From: Lachnospiraceae bacterium | Lineage (GTDB): Bacteria; Bacillota; Clostridia; Lachnospirales; Lachnospiraceae | Assembly (NCBI GenBank): GCA_017427685.1 | Contig: JAFRSH010000018.1 | Location: 62,001 to 126,000 of the forward strand | Direction of reading: 5' to 3' | Length of the DNA: 64,000 nucleotides | Shown: piece by piece, positions 56,401 through 64,000 of the stretch | Layout: each line of letters begins with the position of its first letter | How positions within the stretch are numbered: the first letter of the stretch is position 1 | The notes under the pieces: generated by a model | The model's database searches: none | What the model saw: the letters and a program-made list of their open reading frames with translations, nothing else | What the model was told of the DNA's origin: nothing | Position numbers and translations under genes: made by a program

Positions 56401-59400
56401 GTTACGCTCCGACTTGCAGTAAACATCGCTGCAGATACCGTTCTCCTCGTAGATCGCAGCTTCACCGCTTGCGTCACTTACAACGTCGTGTCTGACACCG
56501 TTTTTGTCGTAGTATGTCAGGGTCGTCGTGGTCTGAGGGTAGCAGCGGAAGAGGTAAAGTCTGTTTTTCAGGGTCTTTACCGAAACCGCGAGCGAATCCT
56601 TCATTCCGGTGAGTACATGCTCTGCAGTAACGGTCACGGGCTTGTCCGTGTCCTTTAATCCCGAGAGCAGGAGGTCCGTTCCGGGACGGTAGGAATCGTA
56701 CGAAAGCTTCCTGATGTCCTCGTAAAGTGAACCCTGTCTGTAATTGATCGTAACAGCGGCATTATTGTCGCTTGCCCATGCGAGCTGATCCGAAAGCTCT
56801 GTCCATGCGTACTCCCCGTAGTTGGCTGAGATAACGTTACGGAGCGAGATATCACCCTTGAGGGCGAGGATCTGATCCTGCGTCATGTTGCTGATGACAG
56901 CCGCATTGTCCATCACGAGACTTGATGCGGTCGAGCCGTCTCCGGTGACAAAGGTACCTGTTGCCTTGCCCTTCTTCTCCGTGTCGTTAGCTGTCGGCTG
57001 GATCCAGATCTTGAGAGCCGCTTCGTCATAGACATAAAGCAGGAACGAGTCGTAGCTCCATGTTCCCGAGCTGCCGTTCTTTGCCTTGACTGAAACGGTG
57101 TAGACCTGTCTGTAGCCGTTCTTGTCGGAAGCCGAAGCATTGAAGCCGAGACTGCCGAGTGTATAGGTTCCCCTGTAATTACCCTGTCCGTCTCCCACGC
57201 CGGGGTTGTTTGTCTTGTAGATCTCTGTTCCGTTCTTCGCGATGCTCATCTCAAAGAGCTCTGCGGCATTGACCGAAGAGAACTTTGCGAAGTTCTCAAT
57301 ATTCCACTCAATTCCCACATTCCCTGCGGTGTCGAGTATGTAGTAGTCAGTGAGACCCGTGAGGCTGACCTTTGCGGGGAGTGATTCAACGGACGCCTTT
57401 ACTTCGCCCGAATATGTCGTGTTATGATACTCTGTGCTCACCACGATCACAAAGCTATTGATCCCGTTCTCTTCGTATGTATACGCAAGATACTCCGCAG
57501 GGATCGCTGCCTGTGAAACGGGACTCGCTTTTGTACCCGAAACCGTTGTGGTATAAACGGGTGTTCCCGATGAATCGTTCGCACGATAAAGCTTGACTGT
57601 AAAGACAGTGGGAGTCGTCCCGTTCTGAGCGCAGATGTTTGAGCTCCAGAACACGGTAAGTCCCTGTCCGTCCACGATGTCGTATGCAAGGTCGGGCACC
57701 TCAAAGAAAGGCGTGTTGCCGCTGTCGAATTTGAGTCTGCCGACTTCTTTTGTCAGAGTTTTTCCTTCGGCATTGCCGTTATAAGCAATAACGCTTATGA
57801 CTGTCTCCCCGGCTTTTCCTGTAGGGCTGATCTTGCCGTCTGCCGAGATCACCGCAACAGAAGTGTCGCTGCTGACCCATGCGAAGTCTGCGGTGCTGTT
57901 CGCGGGGTTGCCGGCCGTGTTGATGTATGTCACCTTCGCAGGGTTGCCATAGGTATAATCACTGCCCGCGAGGCTGAATGATGCCTTTATAACAGGCTTT
58001 TCTTCGATGTAGATGACCTTATTGCTCTGGTCATTGTACTCGTAATCGGTGGTTCCGTCCGACTTCTTGACAGAGATCTCTGCCAAGAGGTCGGCTTCCG
58101 TGACAAACTTGACGGAAGCCACAGCATCTCCGCCGATACCTATAAGACTACCGTTATACTTGCCGATAACGGGATCGTATTTTGAGTTCTGCTGCTCAGT
58201 CGTCGCATTCTCCGAAAGCACAGTTCCGTTGTCGAGATAGAGCTCCGCGATATAATACCTGGTCGCTCCGGAACTGTTTCCCGAGATCGCGATATCACCT
58301 GTGGTGAGCTTGCCGCCGGTGATGTTTTCACCGACCGACTTAAGCTTCAGGTATCCCGAATCATAGGAACCGTCTGTCGAGACGATCCTTACTCTGAGGG
58401 ACTTCGAGAAATGATCCGTGCCTACCGTTTCAAAATCTGCGGCAAGCCATGCGGTACGGTTGGTATCGCTTATCACATCTACAGTAACATTAAGCTTGGG
58501 CTCAGCGATATTGGTGTTGTTTGCTTTTAAAGCAAAGCCTGTGAATGTATTCTTCTCTACGTTGTTGTCGATCGAAAGTCCGTCCGGCTCAAGTCTTAAG
58601 GGATGTCCGTATGCGACATAGTTCGAGATGTTGCCGAATGCCTTTCCGTCCAGGTTTTCTGTGGTAAATTCGGTGATCCTTATGCTGGATTCACCGTTTT
58701 CCTTTACCTTAAACAGGAATGTCTGAATGTTCGAAGCCGTAGCGTTCGCGCCTGTGCTTTCAACGGGAGTCAGATACTCCCCGTTTACCAGCATCCTCGC
58801 ATTCGCCTTTGCGGGCTCGGAGTACCTGACCGTAATGGGGATCAGCTCTCCGGGGTGGAACTCACGTGCAGGCACGCTGATCGACTCTATTTGAGGCGCC
58901 GAACTGCGAGAGAACTGTGCCGTGATATCGAACTTGTTTCCGTAGAAAGCGTAGAACGACTGTGTTGTATTTTCCCCATCAATTGTTCCGGGAAGGAACT
59001 CAGCGTAGTAATCAGGTGTCCAGTGACGCTCCACAACCTGGTTTATATCGCCGTTTTTGTAGGTAGTATAGTAATGATCACCGTTGTAGACTATAGACGA
59101 TTCCATTGTCCATTCCGAATGATTTAAAGGTTTCCCTTCCTGGATCGTATGGATTTTGGATATTTTTTTCTGGATTGTTGTCGGTAAACTCGAATCCGGC
59201 ATCGACGACGCACCCTGTTTCTGCTCATATGTAATGATCTTGAGCGGATAATAGGCGAAGCCTCCGTCAAAGGTAAGTGATGTGATCACATCGCCCTTGC
59301 TGATCGCTGCTCCGGTCGAGACTACAGAAAGATCCCGGCCGCCGACAGGCAAAGCATTTTCCGGATCCCATCCTACAAGATTCGATCCGTCGGGACGGTA

Positions 59401-60978
59401 TCCGCGTGAGTAATTGTACCAGTCTTCTGAGCCACCGTTTTTCCTTACGATAAACTCCCATGTTGCGGGCTGGATAAGTCTCATTGATGTTATATCGAGC
59501 GTTTTTACACCCGTTACTCCCAATGTAGATGTGTCTGTCTTTTTAACATCGGTAACAACATTATTGGTACCGATCCGGGCATTTACTCCGTCCGGATCGT
59601 TTGCGGCATGAATCTCGACCGTAGTTTCCGGTTTTAAATCACCTTCTCCAAAATACCACTTATATGAATTACTGTCATCGTCCCAATAGCTGACAATGTT
59701 ATCAAACTGTCGTACGGGATACGATTCCTTTATGTCGTCACCTTTTAAATGATCAAAATCAACGTTGTCAACAAGCCCCCACTTGATCAGGAGCTGCTGA
59801 CCTGCTGTGAGTTCCTTAGTTTCGCCCTTTAACAATTCAGGGTCGTGCTCTTCGTAGTGATTGACTTGTTTTCCGATCCTGTCACCTGTAAGCTGTCCGT
59901 TATCGTCAACAACATCCACCATTACCGTTTCGGTTCTGAAGGTTCCTGCCGGACGGAAGAAAGCGTCGTTGGGTACGCCCGTTGAACCGGTTATGTTAAA
60001 GCTGATGCAGTCGGGCATGGTTCCCTCTGCTGTCGATCCCTTACACTCGACGAGCATACCAAGTGCTTCGCTGTCCGCTCCCGCCTCATTCGTAAAGAGA
60101 GCGTTCTTGATATCATAGCAGTCAAGAATAAAGAATGTTTTCTCGGAGTAAACAGGGTCAACATCCGCCATGGGATCAACTCTCTCCGCAGCCACATCGA
60201 TCTCTGTAGTTGACGTTCCGTCCGCGCCCGCCGTAAGTGTCTTTTCCTTTACGACGCCGCTGTCAACAACACTTCTACTTCCCGAGAGTGCCTTGTACTT
60301 GAACGAAACCTGCTGTCCGGGTACCGCACCTTCAAGGCTGACTTCAAAACGAGCCGTAAATGCCAAAACTTCAGTCTGCTCGATCGAGTTCTCTAAAAGG
60401 GTTACCTTTACTCTTGCGTCATGGCTGATATCACGGGCGCCGGTGATATGGGCGCCGGTATTATTCGCGGTACGAAGAACGACACCTTCTCTTTCAAGCT
60501 GTTCCACAAGGCTCTTCGCGTTTGCCGTCTGCTCTTTGGTCCAGACCTTGTCGGTAAAGTAAGTGTCTTTCACATATGCGAGATAGTCCTCAATATCGAT
60601 CATGGTCTTGAGGTCTTCGAGACATACGGGTGCCCCGTCAACCCAAACCATATCCTGAGGATCGTAGTCGCCGGCAAGGATCTCCCTGATCTCGTCAAGC
60701 GAAATGGGCTTGCCGTCCTTTTCGATATACCAGCTGTCAAGGATGTTTCCGTTCTCATCAATAAGACCGTAATCCTGAAGCATCCTGTAATAATCCTCTG
60801 CTTTCTCGGTTCCGCCCACAATACCGGCAAGGGCGTCAATGATCTCCTGCCTGTACTCGGGGGACTGCTCGCCGCTCACTGCGGCACTGACCTTTTCGAG
60901 CATGGTCTGCGGGATCAATGTAAGTATCATTGCTACGCAGATTATGACCGAAACAGCTCTTCTCCAGAAGCTTTTCAT
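50401..60978 (-). CDS. Giant secreted protein (3525 aa), Ig-like and FN3-like
   Basis: A 3525-residue protein with a signal peptide (about 1-33). Visible parts are a helical N-terminal region (about 35-170), many beta-rich stretches, a Big_2-like Ig domain (about 1000-1085), a long region of hydrophobic and amphipathic beta-type sequence (about 1990-2320), a propeller-like region (about 2320-2640), three CARDB-like domains (about 2790-3100), a Pro/Glu linker (about 3283-3320), an FN3-like domain (about 3330-3425) and a C-terminal Big_2-like domain. I see no LPXTG motif. AGGAGG precedes the ATG. It is the cargo gene of the second sigma module. Confidence 0.85.
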   Translation of the reverse strand: MKSFWRRAVSVIICVAMILTLIPQTMLEKVSAAVSGEQSPEYRQEIIDALAGIVGGTEKAEDYYRMLQDYGLIDENGNILDSWYIEKDGKPISLDEIREILAGDYDPQDMVWVDGAPVCLEDLKTMIDIEDYLAYVKDTYFTDKVWTKEQTANAKSLVEQLEREGVVLRTANNTGAHITGARDISHDARVKVTLLENSIEQTEVLAFTARFEVSLEGAVPGQQVSFKYKALSGSRSVVDSGVVKEKTLTAGADGTSTTEIDVAAERVDPMADVDPVYSEKTFFILDCYDIKNALFTNEAGADSEALGMLVECKGSTAEGTMPDCISFNITGSTGVPNDAFFRPAGTFRTETVMVDVVDDNGQLTGDRIGKQVNHYEEHDPELLKGETKELTAGQQLLIKWGLVDNVDFDHLKGDDIKESYPVRQFDNIVSYWDDDSNSYKWYFGEGDLKPETTVEIHAANDPDGVNARIGTNNVVTDVKKTDTSTLGVTGVKTLDITSMRLIQPATWEFIVRKNGGSEDWYNYSRGYRPDGSNLVGWDPENALPVGGRDLSVVSTGAAISKGDVITSLTFDGGFAYYPLKIITYEQKQGASSMPDSSLPTTIQKKISKIHTIQEGKPLNHSEWTMESSIVYNGDHYYTTYKNGDINQVVERHWTPDYYAEFLPGTIDGENTTQSFYAFYGNKFDITAQFSRSSAPQIESISVPAREFHPGELIPITVRYSEPAKANARMLVNGEYLTPVESTGANATASNIQTFLFKVKENGESSIRITEFTTENLDGKAFGNISNYVAYGHPLRLEPDGLSIDNNVEKNTFTGFALKANNTNIAEPKLNVTVDVISDTNRTAWLAADFETVGTDHFSKSLRVRIVSTDGSYDSGYLKLKSVGENITGGKLTTGDIAISGNSSGATRYYIAELYLDNGTVLSENATTEQQNSKYDPVIGKYNGSLIGIGGDAVASVKFVTEADLLAEISVKKSDGTTDYEYNDQSNKVIYIEEKPVIKASFSLAGSDYTYGNPAKVTYINTAGNPANSTADFAWVSSDTSVAVISADGKISPTGKAGETVISVIAYNGNAEGKTLTKEVGRLKFDSGNTPFFEVPDLAYDIVDGQGLTVFWSSNICAQNGTTPTVFTVKLYRANDSSGTPVYTTTVSGTKASPVSQAAIPAEYLAYTYEENGINSFVIVVSTEYHNTTYSGEVKASVESLPAKVSLTGLTDYYILDTAGNVGIEWNIENFAKFSSVNAAELFEMSIAKNGTEIYKTNNPGVGDGQGNYRGTYTLGSLGFNASASDKNGYRQVYTVSVKAKNGSSGTWSYDSFLLYVYDEAALKIWIQPTANDTEKKGKATGTFVTGDGSTASSLVMDNAAVISNMTQDQILALKGDISLRNVISANYGEYAWTELSDQLAWASDNNAAVTINYRQGSLYEDIRKLSYDSYRPGTDLLLSGLKDTDKPVTVTAEHVLTGMKDSLAVSVKTLKNRLYLFRCYPQTTTTLTYYDKNGVRHDVVSDASGEAAIYEENGICSDVYCKSERNGEEYLATIHNSDLKTGEGDSTKLELYPYNLVTLRRAAYAYVYLKNPDGTPYTGSVILRGAVYVNDEIVKGHVLSESYSADIDQIQNGECFTVLNTSGGYSTNWISFKGAQFRTPKLEAMNGYNIAYDELSFGYKDNYLEPNMPDGALKITMDVSQWELKDSEGNQRALSGSDKVKYVFTISAADSSTHEEIVGYYPIFLEIDANATEDNYVKSGDSIVTFRQNKKNTKHPFIVGQKTVALSNGHTTNVIDYTGRIGVSDSNPEGSVLETVVMWWGEEKDTFNDYSLQLYTSDGKEVAYDYLTSRLDTNNWIFARDVLTKYDVTLTADSIKNCVGEGQKKNLYLEYKRKNYEPITKREDLPFALANLVGVGKTEESRDLASALKNAGKSVSSDSSSATGADDQGDEFVGPALRLLANMEFTDSEDALISMNITPTNDPTKFLGLMSFSYSTMDDNEIQNGVEMNLLPGEGSDFGYTPGIQDLPWGGGKKWLNGQKADLAEAMDNIVKSDVDVTYEIGGYMETLIYWDFDNEKWAMTVLDGGFNAGGGLGFKWDWNMWVGPVPITMEVELGGTVRVSMDAITTAYQNNTTETLDLANEYLTKLRLYLYIKVFAGVGIDYSVIALKLGIFGQISLDMTFEWLNRPYLSEHQGEDVVKLAAPNFGTWYEPNINGQRFRIDGLIGIEFVASIACVEYEKVLYSVGFNMMDEKTGQYSNIEDLWALNQKNLRNAIDALVQTGSMQVNRFGDESLMTLDLAPRAESRDYLSNTETKRTWGDTSSAAVARTAQVTSSNVLRGIETNTYPYANPRIVGGGDKILYLSDMNSADINATRAVYATKSGDTYVGENSAGKVLYGGTPGTDAGYGDTQLDTDYDGSLTVATWVRRMVDNGKTAGQTLSNIDQMVSLNGTEIYASVIDGTGDPVTTRLTDNTGADVAPTTAVRGQKAMVAWRSVAVDENATGTINIADFNKKDTIKCRFYDGTAWSSETYTVYNGSSGNVKGLDSAMLTDGTAAIAYTLDTDGDDSTTSDREIVYAVINPDGTVARNIRVTNNSKLDENPAIEAVTVAGQESFVLGWYSSELQATGTSGASSADICMIDFNRNGEVIGRIPGSLSQTAGGSGVSATSNFRFVGGGHTLDTLGIAWVERVEGNPGGSNGLVSTASTPEYDVLKAVMFYSAAGDSIGVTSVIDVAEMPEGTLIDSFDTVIGSDAGKIEAVILGTTYGSNGVVTKNGITTKGESISYSVPSAVSNLYRVTEVLENKLTVTSAHFDRSMVRNNSSMSVQYALRNDGIDPVKNISVKIGNDVTDYNNIGLMPGGVLVLRADHNTGSTLADADWTVTAEFDKNGATETKSVSGRLLLDYPDIEVTSAKVVEEKDGKRKILIKLNNASDALLYKGIGNSRNRQVGISFYTDATLENEIAGIDYFIIDDGDELEMIDNGGYSKLVEFDVRTYLQGQNATTIPEAGIPIYVAANVLEYNAFSHAYESCPEPDVSNNSAMVSCDNLQARTGKDVVITNDMEVRNGQTIVTVDIQNTSLASTMTGNLIVSLMDENHEIIEQKQSYTGSASHTGMNAGAAVVKTGYVSSYGAYQMLTGNTNGLITLGGEQTATQTFTFNQPGYYVDVAYTNLKLDSDNTELGSLSLSEIGINEKSFKADGTGKFVAEAKINKDEIYGDIISTAIASAKSPFSTVKITADNGTSSETGNLINEKFTLAKLDGAGSHQGTGARAVPQILIRKLTVTVTADSGKKAEYVVNINYVDPVQPTPGPTPGPSVTPVQEPEPEEELAPEEKKEEKVKPVKAPAAERKANAVKLDKKIGATQKNGKLSFTWGKVKDAEYYNVYVAYYGDPFEKTEPIKVEDATKFSTKKIGGKKIDQTKNLKFKVVAYKTEDGKKVELGESITLYIAGAKNAEYTNVALIKLSKTKKTLTLGKTFKIKADVKLEDEKKKMLASSAADLRYESTDTSVAKVSASGKITTVGKGTCYIRVYSLNGVTAKIKVTVE

Positions 60979-61029
60979 GAGTTTTTCCTCCTGATTCTAA
61001 TTGGTACGGTTTTCGACTTCTCCCGGATC

Positions 61030-61380
61030 TCATCCGTCGGGATCGTCAATTTCGCTTCCCTGTTCAGCTTGCCTTTCATGCCTGATCCTCATGCACTTGA
61101 TGCATCCGAGGGTGATCACGACTGCAAGCACAAACGACAGAACTCCGACCAGAACGTACCCTCCCGCATCATCCGAGAGCATCAGTGCACCGAACCCGTA
61201 CATTTGGATGGTGTCAGGCGATCCGAAACCGGAAAACTGGTACAGCAGAGCGATCGAGAAGATCATGATGGACAGCGCCACACCCGACAGTATCCCGATG
61301 CGGGTGCGCAGCTGTTTGATCTTCAGTTCCAGAGCCTTTTTTTCGATCATCCGAATAGCTTCATCAGTCTCGTATCTCAT
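61030..61380 (-). CDS. Small two-TM protein B1 (module family)
   Basis: A 116-residue protein with a charged helical N-terminus (about 1-28), TM1, a loop (YGFGALMLSDDAGGYVLVG), TM2 and a basic tail ending in acidic residues. Counterpart of A1, and like it located directly before the module's giant cargo gene (51 nt apart). AAAGGAG precedes the start. Function unknown. Confidence 0.72.
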   Translation of the reverse strand: MRYETDEAIRMIEKKALELKIKQLRTRIGILSGVALSIMIFSIALLYQFSGFGSPDTIQMYGFGALMLSDDAGGYVLVGVLSFVLAVVITLGCIKCMRIRHERQAEQGSEIDDPDG

Positions 61381-61462
61381 AGTCTCTCCTTTCTCCCGGA
61401 TTTTGGGTTTCTATTATTTAGTTCCGTGGGATATCCGGATTACTCGGTGAAAATTTGAGAAT

Positions 61463-61522
61463 TTTTGAAAAAACTTGAAAAAAATAGAAACATCCCCGGA
61501 ACCGTTTCCTGAAGATGTTTCT
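61463..61522 (-). terminator. Intrinsic terminator after prsW (module B)
   Basis: Stem AGAAACATC with GATGTTTCT (61486-61494 with 61514-61522) followed on the minus strand by ATTTTTTTC and a further T-run. It separates prsW from B1 and the cargo gene, as the giant inverted repeat does in module A. Confidence 0.75.
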
Positions 61523-61581
61523 GTCTTATGCTGTTTCTATGTGATTTACCTGGATCTGATCGACGTATCGGTAGTTGGGCT

Positions 61582-62271
61582 TTACGGGGCTGTGCCGGGT
61601 AATTTCGCCTTGTGGTCATAAGCGTTAGCGCTGTTTCTCTGCGCCTCCTGCCTCTTAAGGGTTCGATAAGGGAAGTAGAGGGCGACAGCCGAAAGGATCG
61701 GCATCGTGTAGCCGATGTAGGTCGAGATCCCGGGTTCCGACACGAGCAGGTTGTAGAAGCCGTGGAACGCCGTCGAAAGCGAGAGCGCACCCACAATACC
61801 CGGGAAGGACAGGGTGAACAGACGCTTCTGGATGATGATTCCCATTATGAGCATCAGCGAACAGACCACATGCATAACTCCGACTGCCAGTCCTCTGATG
61901 ATGACAAAGGTGAGCTCCGGCGCGCCGAAGGACATGAGGTAGCAGCTGTTCTCGAACGAGGCGAACCCGAGTCCGAGCCCGAGGCACACCGTGATCAGCT
62001 TGCTGTTGTCGGCTTCAAATACGAAGATATAGAAGACGAGCGGCAGGATCTTCATGATCTCCTCGATGATGGGTGAGAAGTAGATCGCCATATCTTCTGC
62101 GGGCGTCTCCGTGATCTGTCTGAGGAAACCGCTGATATAAGCGGACAGGAGGCAGATCAGCATCCCCATGACGAAGGAGCCGATGAACCTGCGCGTGCTC
62201 CTCTGGGTGAAGATGAGAGCGATCAGCAGCGGGATAGCGATACAGACAAGAATGTTTTCGGAATATACCAT
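61582..62271 (-). CDS. PrsW-family intramembrane protease (module B)
   Basis: A 229-residue membrane protein with Glu70-Glu71 in SPIIEEIMK, GFASFEN, His134 in RGLAVGVMH and His170 in AFHGFYNLL, all at the same positions as in module A, so the two are close paralogues. The tail is longer by about 16 residues. It starts 3 nt after the stop of the WSGEWI protein. Expected to cleave a regulatory membrane protein. Confidence 0.9.
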   Translation of the reverse strand: MVYSENILVCIAIPLLIALIFTQRSTRRFIGSFVMGMLICLLSAYISGFLRQITETPAEDMAIYFSPIIEEIMKILPLVFYIFVFEADNSKLITVCLGLGLGFASFENSCYLMSFGAPELTFVIIRGLAVGVMHVVCSLMLIMGIIIQKRLFTLSFPGIVGALSLSTAFHGFYNLLVSEPGISTYIGYTMPILSAVALYFPYRTLKRQEAQRNSANAYDHKAKLPGTAP

Positions 62272-62274
62272 ACC

Positions 62275-63132
62275 TCAGACCCTCCCCTCTGCAAGCTTTG
62301 CCTCAGGAAGGCTCTCCGGCCTTTTCTCAAGCTCGAAACATGTGAACATTACGACGAGAAGCGCCACAGCGTACAAGAAGTCAGCCAGGAAATAAACAGG
62401 CTCATAACACATATACGTTGTGTTCAGGATCCATACGAGGGATACGAAGTTGACAACAAGCACCTTTTTGATCTCGTCCTCGGATGTGTCCCGGTCTCTG
62501 CGGATCCTCAAGAGTCCCCGCAGGCCCTTGACAAGTAAAAACACAAACACGGCAAAGAGGATCACGTAGGTCGTGTATTCAAATACTGCCCTGACAATCT
62601 CGGATTCAAGGGAAAGGCTGATGATCTGAAGGATCAGCACCGTGTAGGTAGAAACGATGATGCAGGCCTTTTCGATGGTGCCAAACGCCCCGGTCTTCTT
62701 CATCGCGAGGACTATGATGTACATGAGGTAGCAGAGAGGCACGCCGCCCGCCACGCTCTCGATCCACTCGCCGCTCCAGATGGTCCAGAGCACGATGAGG
62801 ACAACGGATATAACTGCGATCTGCACGGTCTCAAAGCCGCGCTTCGGTCTTTCTTTGTAGAAGATCTTGTTGAACATGGAAGCAAAAAGAAGCCACGCAC
62901 CGGTCGAGGAAACCTCGTTGATCCCGTAGGGGATCCTGACGCCCACCTTGAGGACGGTGGTGAGGATCCAGTACATGTTTCCGATGATAAGGCAGATCGT
63001 GGCGTACAGGAAGAATCCCATGACGATGGTGAATCTGACCCTTCTGAGAAATCTGACGGTGAGCAGCGCGCAGATGATCATGAGCAGCAACTGCAGAAGT
63101 GACTCGATCAGATCGAGATAATTGATCTCCAT
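62275..63132 (-). CDS. Polytopic membrane protein with WSGEWI motif (B)
   Basis: A 285-residue protein with about eight transmembrane segments. WSGEWI (119-124), RP (95-96) and MY (137-138) are at the same residue numbers as in module A, though overall identity is low. AAAGGGG precedes the ATG. No known family is recognised. Its conserved place before PrsW suggests that the two act together. Confidence 0.72.
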   Translation of the reverse strand: MEINYLDLIESLLQLLLMIICALLTVRFLRRVRFTIVMGFFLYATICLIIGNMYWILTTVLKVGVRIPYGINEVSSTGAWLLFASMFNKIFYKERPKRGFETVQIAVISVVLIVLWTIWSGEWIESVAGGVPLCYLMYIIVLAMKKTGAFGTIEKACIIVSTYTVLILQIISLSLESEIVRAVFEYTTYVILFAVFVFLLVKGLRGLLRIRRDRDTSEDEIKKVLVVNFVSLVWILNTTYMCYEPVYFLADFLYAVALLVVMFTCFELEKRPESLPEAKLAEGRV

Positions 63133-63156
63133 TTGAAAACCCCTTTTTCTATGTGA

Positions 63157-63486
63157 TCACTCAGGACTTTCGAGCTTTTTGAGTTTCTTAAGGTAGCTGA
63201 TGAGCACGGTTGCCAAAGCGCCGAGTATGAAGGCACACACGGCGATCACAACATAACCCACGTAGGGCGAAGTGAGCGAGATACTGCCGTATTGGGTGAA
63301 TGTGCTCTCCTCTTCAACCACAGTGACGGGCTCGAAGCCGATAACTCCGAACAGCACGATGACAAGCGCTGCGACCGCTGCCATGCCGATCGAGCACAGG
63401 GTGATCACGTTCATGCTCTTCTTGCGGACCTTGAGGGCGTCCGAGCGTTTGAGGATCTCATCAAATTGTTCGTTATCAGTTTTCAT
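63157..63486 (-). CDS. Small two-TM protein B2, candidate anti-sigma factor
   Basis: A 109-residue protein with a cytosolic helical N-terminus, TM1, a loop with FTQYGSISLTSPYVGYVVIA and TM2, then a Lys-rich tail (KKLKKLESPE). It is the counterpart of A2 (both have QYGS). It lies 47 nt after the sigma gene, unlike the overlapping pair in module A. AGAGGTGG precedes the start. Confidence 0.72.
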   Translation of the reverse strand: MKTDNEQFDEILKRSDALKVRKKSMNVITLCSIGMAAVAALVIVLFGVIGFEPVTVVEEESTFTQYGSISLTSPYVGYVVIAVCAFILGALATVLISYLKKLKKLESPE

Positions 63487-63533
63487 ATCAGTCCACCTCT
63501 GATCTCGCCGTGTACATTACCGGCACGCTTATG

Positions 63534-64000
63534 TTACATCACTCCGTCGTACCCCATCTCGAGGAGCATGTCCCGCAGAGAGACCTTGCCTCGCGCGATA
63601 AGGTTGTAAACCTGCTTCTTACTCTTGTTCATGACGACTGCGACCTCGTCGTTAGTCATGTCTTCGAAAAATGCCAGGTGCAGTACCTGCTTGTAAATGG
63701 GGTTGATACCCGCCAGCGCTTTGTAAAGTATCCTGTTGCGCTCGTTCTCGAGGCAGCGGCTCTCCGGCATCTCGGTGTCGGGTGCCTCGCCGACCGTTTT
63801 CTCCTCGTCTTCGATGCCGACGCTGCAGTAGCTTCGCTTCCTGAGCGCCTTAAGAGCGATGTTACGTCCGATCGAGAAAAGCCATGTCTTAAAGCTGCTC
63901 TTCCCGGAGAATCTCGATGTCCCCGACGCCACCACCGCGAAGGTGTCCATCATGACGTCCTCCGAATCGTCCTGATTCCCGAGGAATCCGTAGACAAAAA
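63534..64000 (-). CDS. Sigma-70/ECF-like sigma factor (module B), truncated
   Basis: The gene runs off the window edge; at least 155 C-terminal residues are visible. The reading frame continues past the apparent ATG at 63953 (FVYGFLGNQDDSEDVMMDTF), so the start is outside. Region 2 has SFKTWLFSIGRNIALKAL; region 4 has NDEVAVVMNKSKKQVYNLIARGK. It matches the module A factor in both regions and in the C-terminal tail (LEMG). Confidence 0.87.
   Translation of the reverse strand, partial: FVYGFLGNQDDSEDVMMDTFAVVASGTSRFSGKSSFKTWLFSIGRNIALKALRKRSYCSVGIEDEEKTVGEAPDTEMPESRCLENERNRILYKALAGINPIYKQVLHLAFFEDMTNDEVAVVMNKSKKQVYNLIARGKVSLRDMLLEMGYDGVM

Overview
The window looks like chromosomal DNA of a low-to-mid GC Clostridia anaerobe, probably from a gut or rumen Lachnospiraceae/Oscillospirales-type lineage. 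The support is the housekeeping gene order pth-mfd-(SurA/PrsA-like lipoprotein), the paired glgC-glgD, murC next to dnaD and a DnaI/DnaC-type loader, strong GGAGG ribosome binding sites, and many signal-peptide or lipobox surface proteins. I saw no rRNA, tRNA, insertion sequence, prophage or CRISPR array.

Layout. 1-4.9 kb: a secreted beta-helix protein, a Na/phosphate symporter with PhoU domain, and a cytidylate-kinase-like P-loop protein. 5-14.6 kb: a minus-strand sugar-uptake block (two permeases, a double ABC ATPase and a binding lipoprotein of the YtfQRT/YjfF type) preceded by its apparent regulators (a YesM/YesN two-component pair and a second binding lipoprotein, likely the sensor). 13.6-20.2 kb: PrsA-like lipoprotein, mfd, pth and a polysaccharide deacetylase. 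20.6-23.1 kb: glgC-glgD. 23.3-28.6 kb (plus strand): murC with a structured leader, a region with two tandem pairs of DnaA-box-like 9-mers, a DnaD-domain protein, a helicase-loader ATPase and prs. 28.6-33.1 kb: an EF-hand-like protein and a BspA/LRR_5-type surface protein. 41-50 kb: an XRE regulator with a membrane partner, a small XdhC-like protein, a membrane-anchored trigger-factor-like protein, a class A PBP, a lipoprotein serpin and asnS.

The most interesting content is a six-gene module present twice, at 33.4-40.2 kb and 50.4-64.0 kb (continuing beyond the window). In transcription order each copy has a sigma-70/ECF-like factor, a small two-TM protein, a polytopic membrane protein with an invariant WSGEWI motif, a PrsW-family intramembrane protease, a transcription-terminating or hairpin structure, a second small two-TM protein of the same family, and one very large secreted protein (1239 aa with FG-GAP, beta-rich and collagen-like parts; 3525 aa with Ig-like, CARDB-like and FN3-like parts). 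The two polytopic proteins and the two PrsW proteins align without gaps over key blocks, so this is a duplicated regulatory cassette with divergent surface cargo. The inference is a membrane-signalled, proteolysis-controlled sigma system driving giant surface proteins; the small two-TM proteins are candidate anti-sigma factors.

Other features: a candidate small RNA at about 40,390-40,517 with a consensus promoter, two hairpins with ACCC loops and a terminator; a family of intergenic structured repeats (43.9-44.2 kb and 50.2-50.4 kb); and several mRNA leaders with long hairpins. All calls come from reading the sequence; no database search was run.
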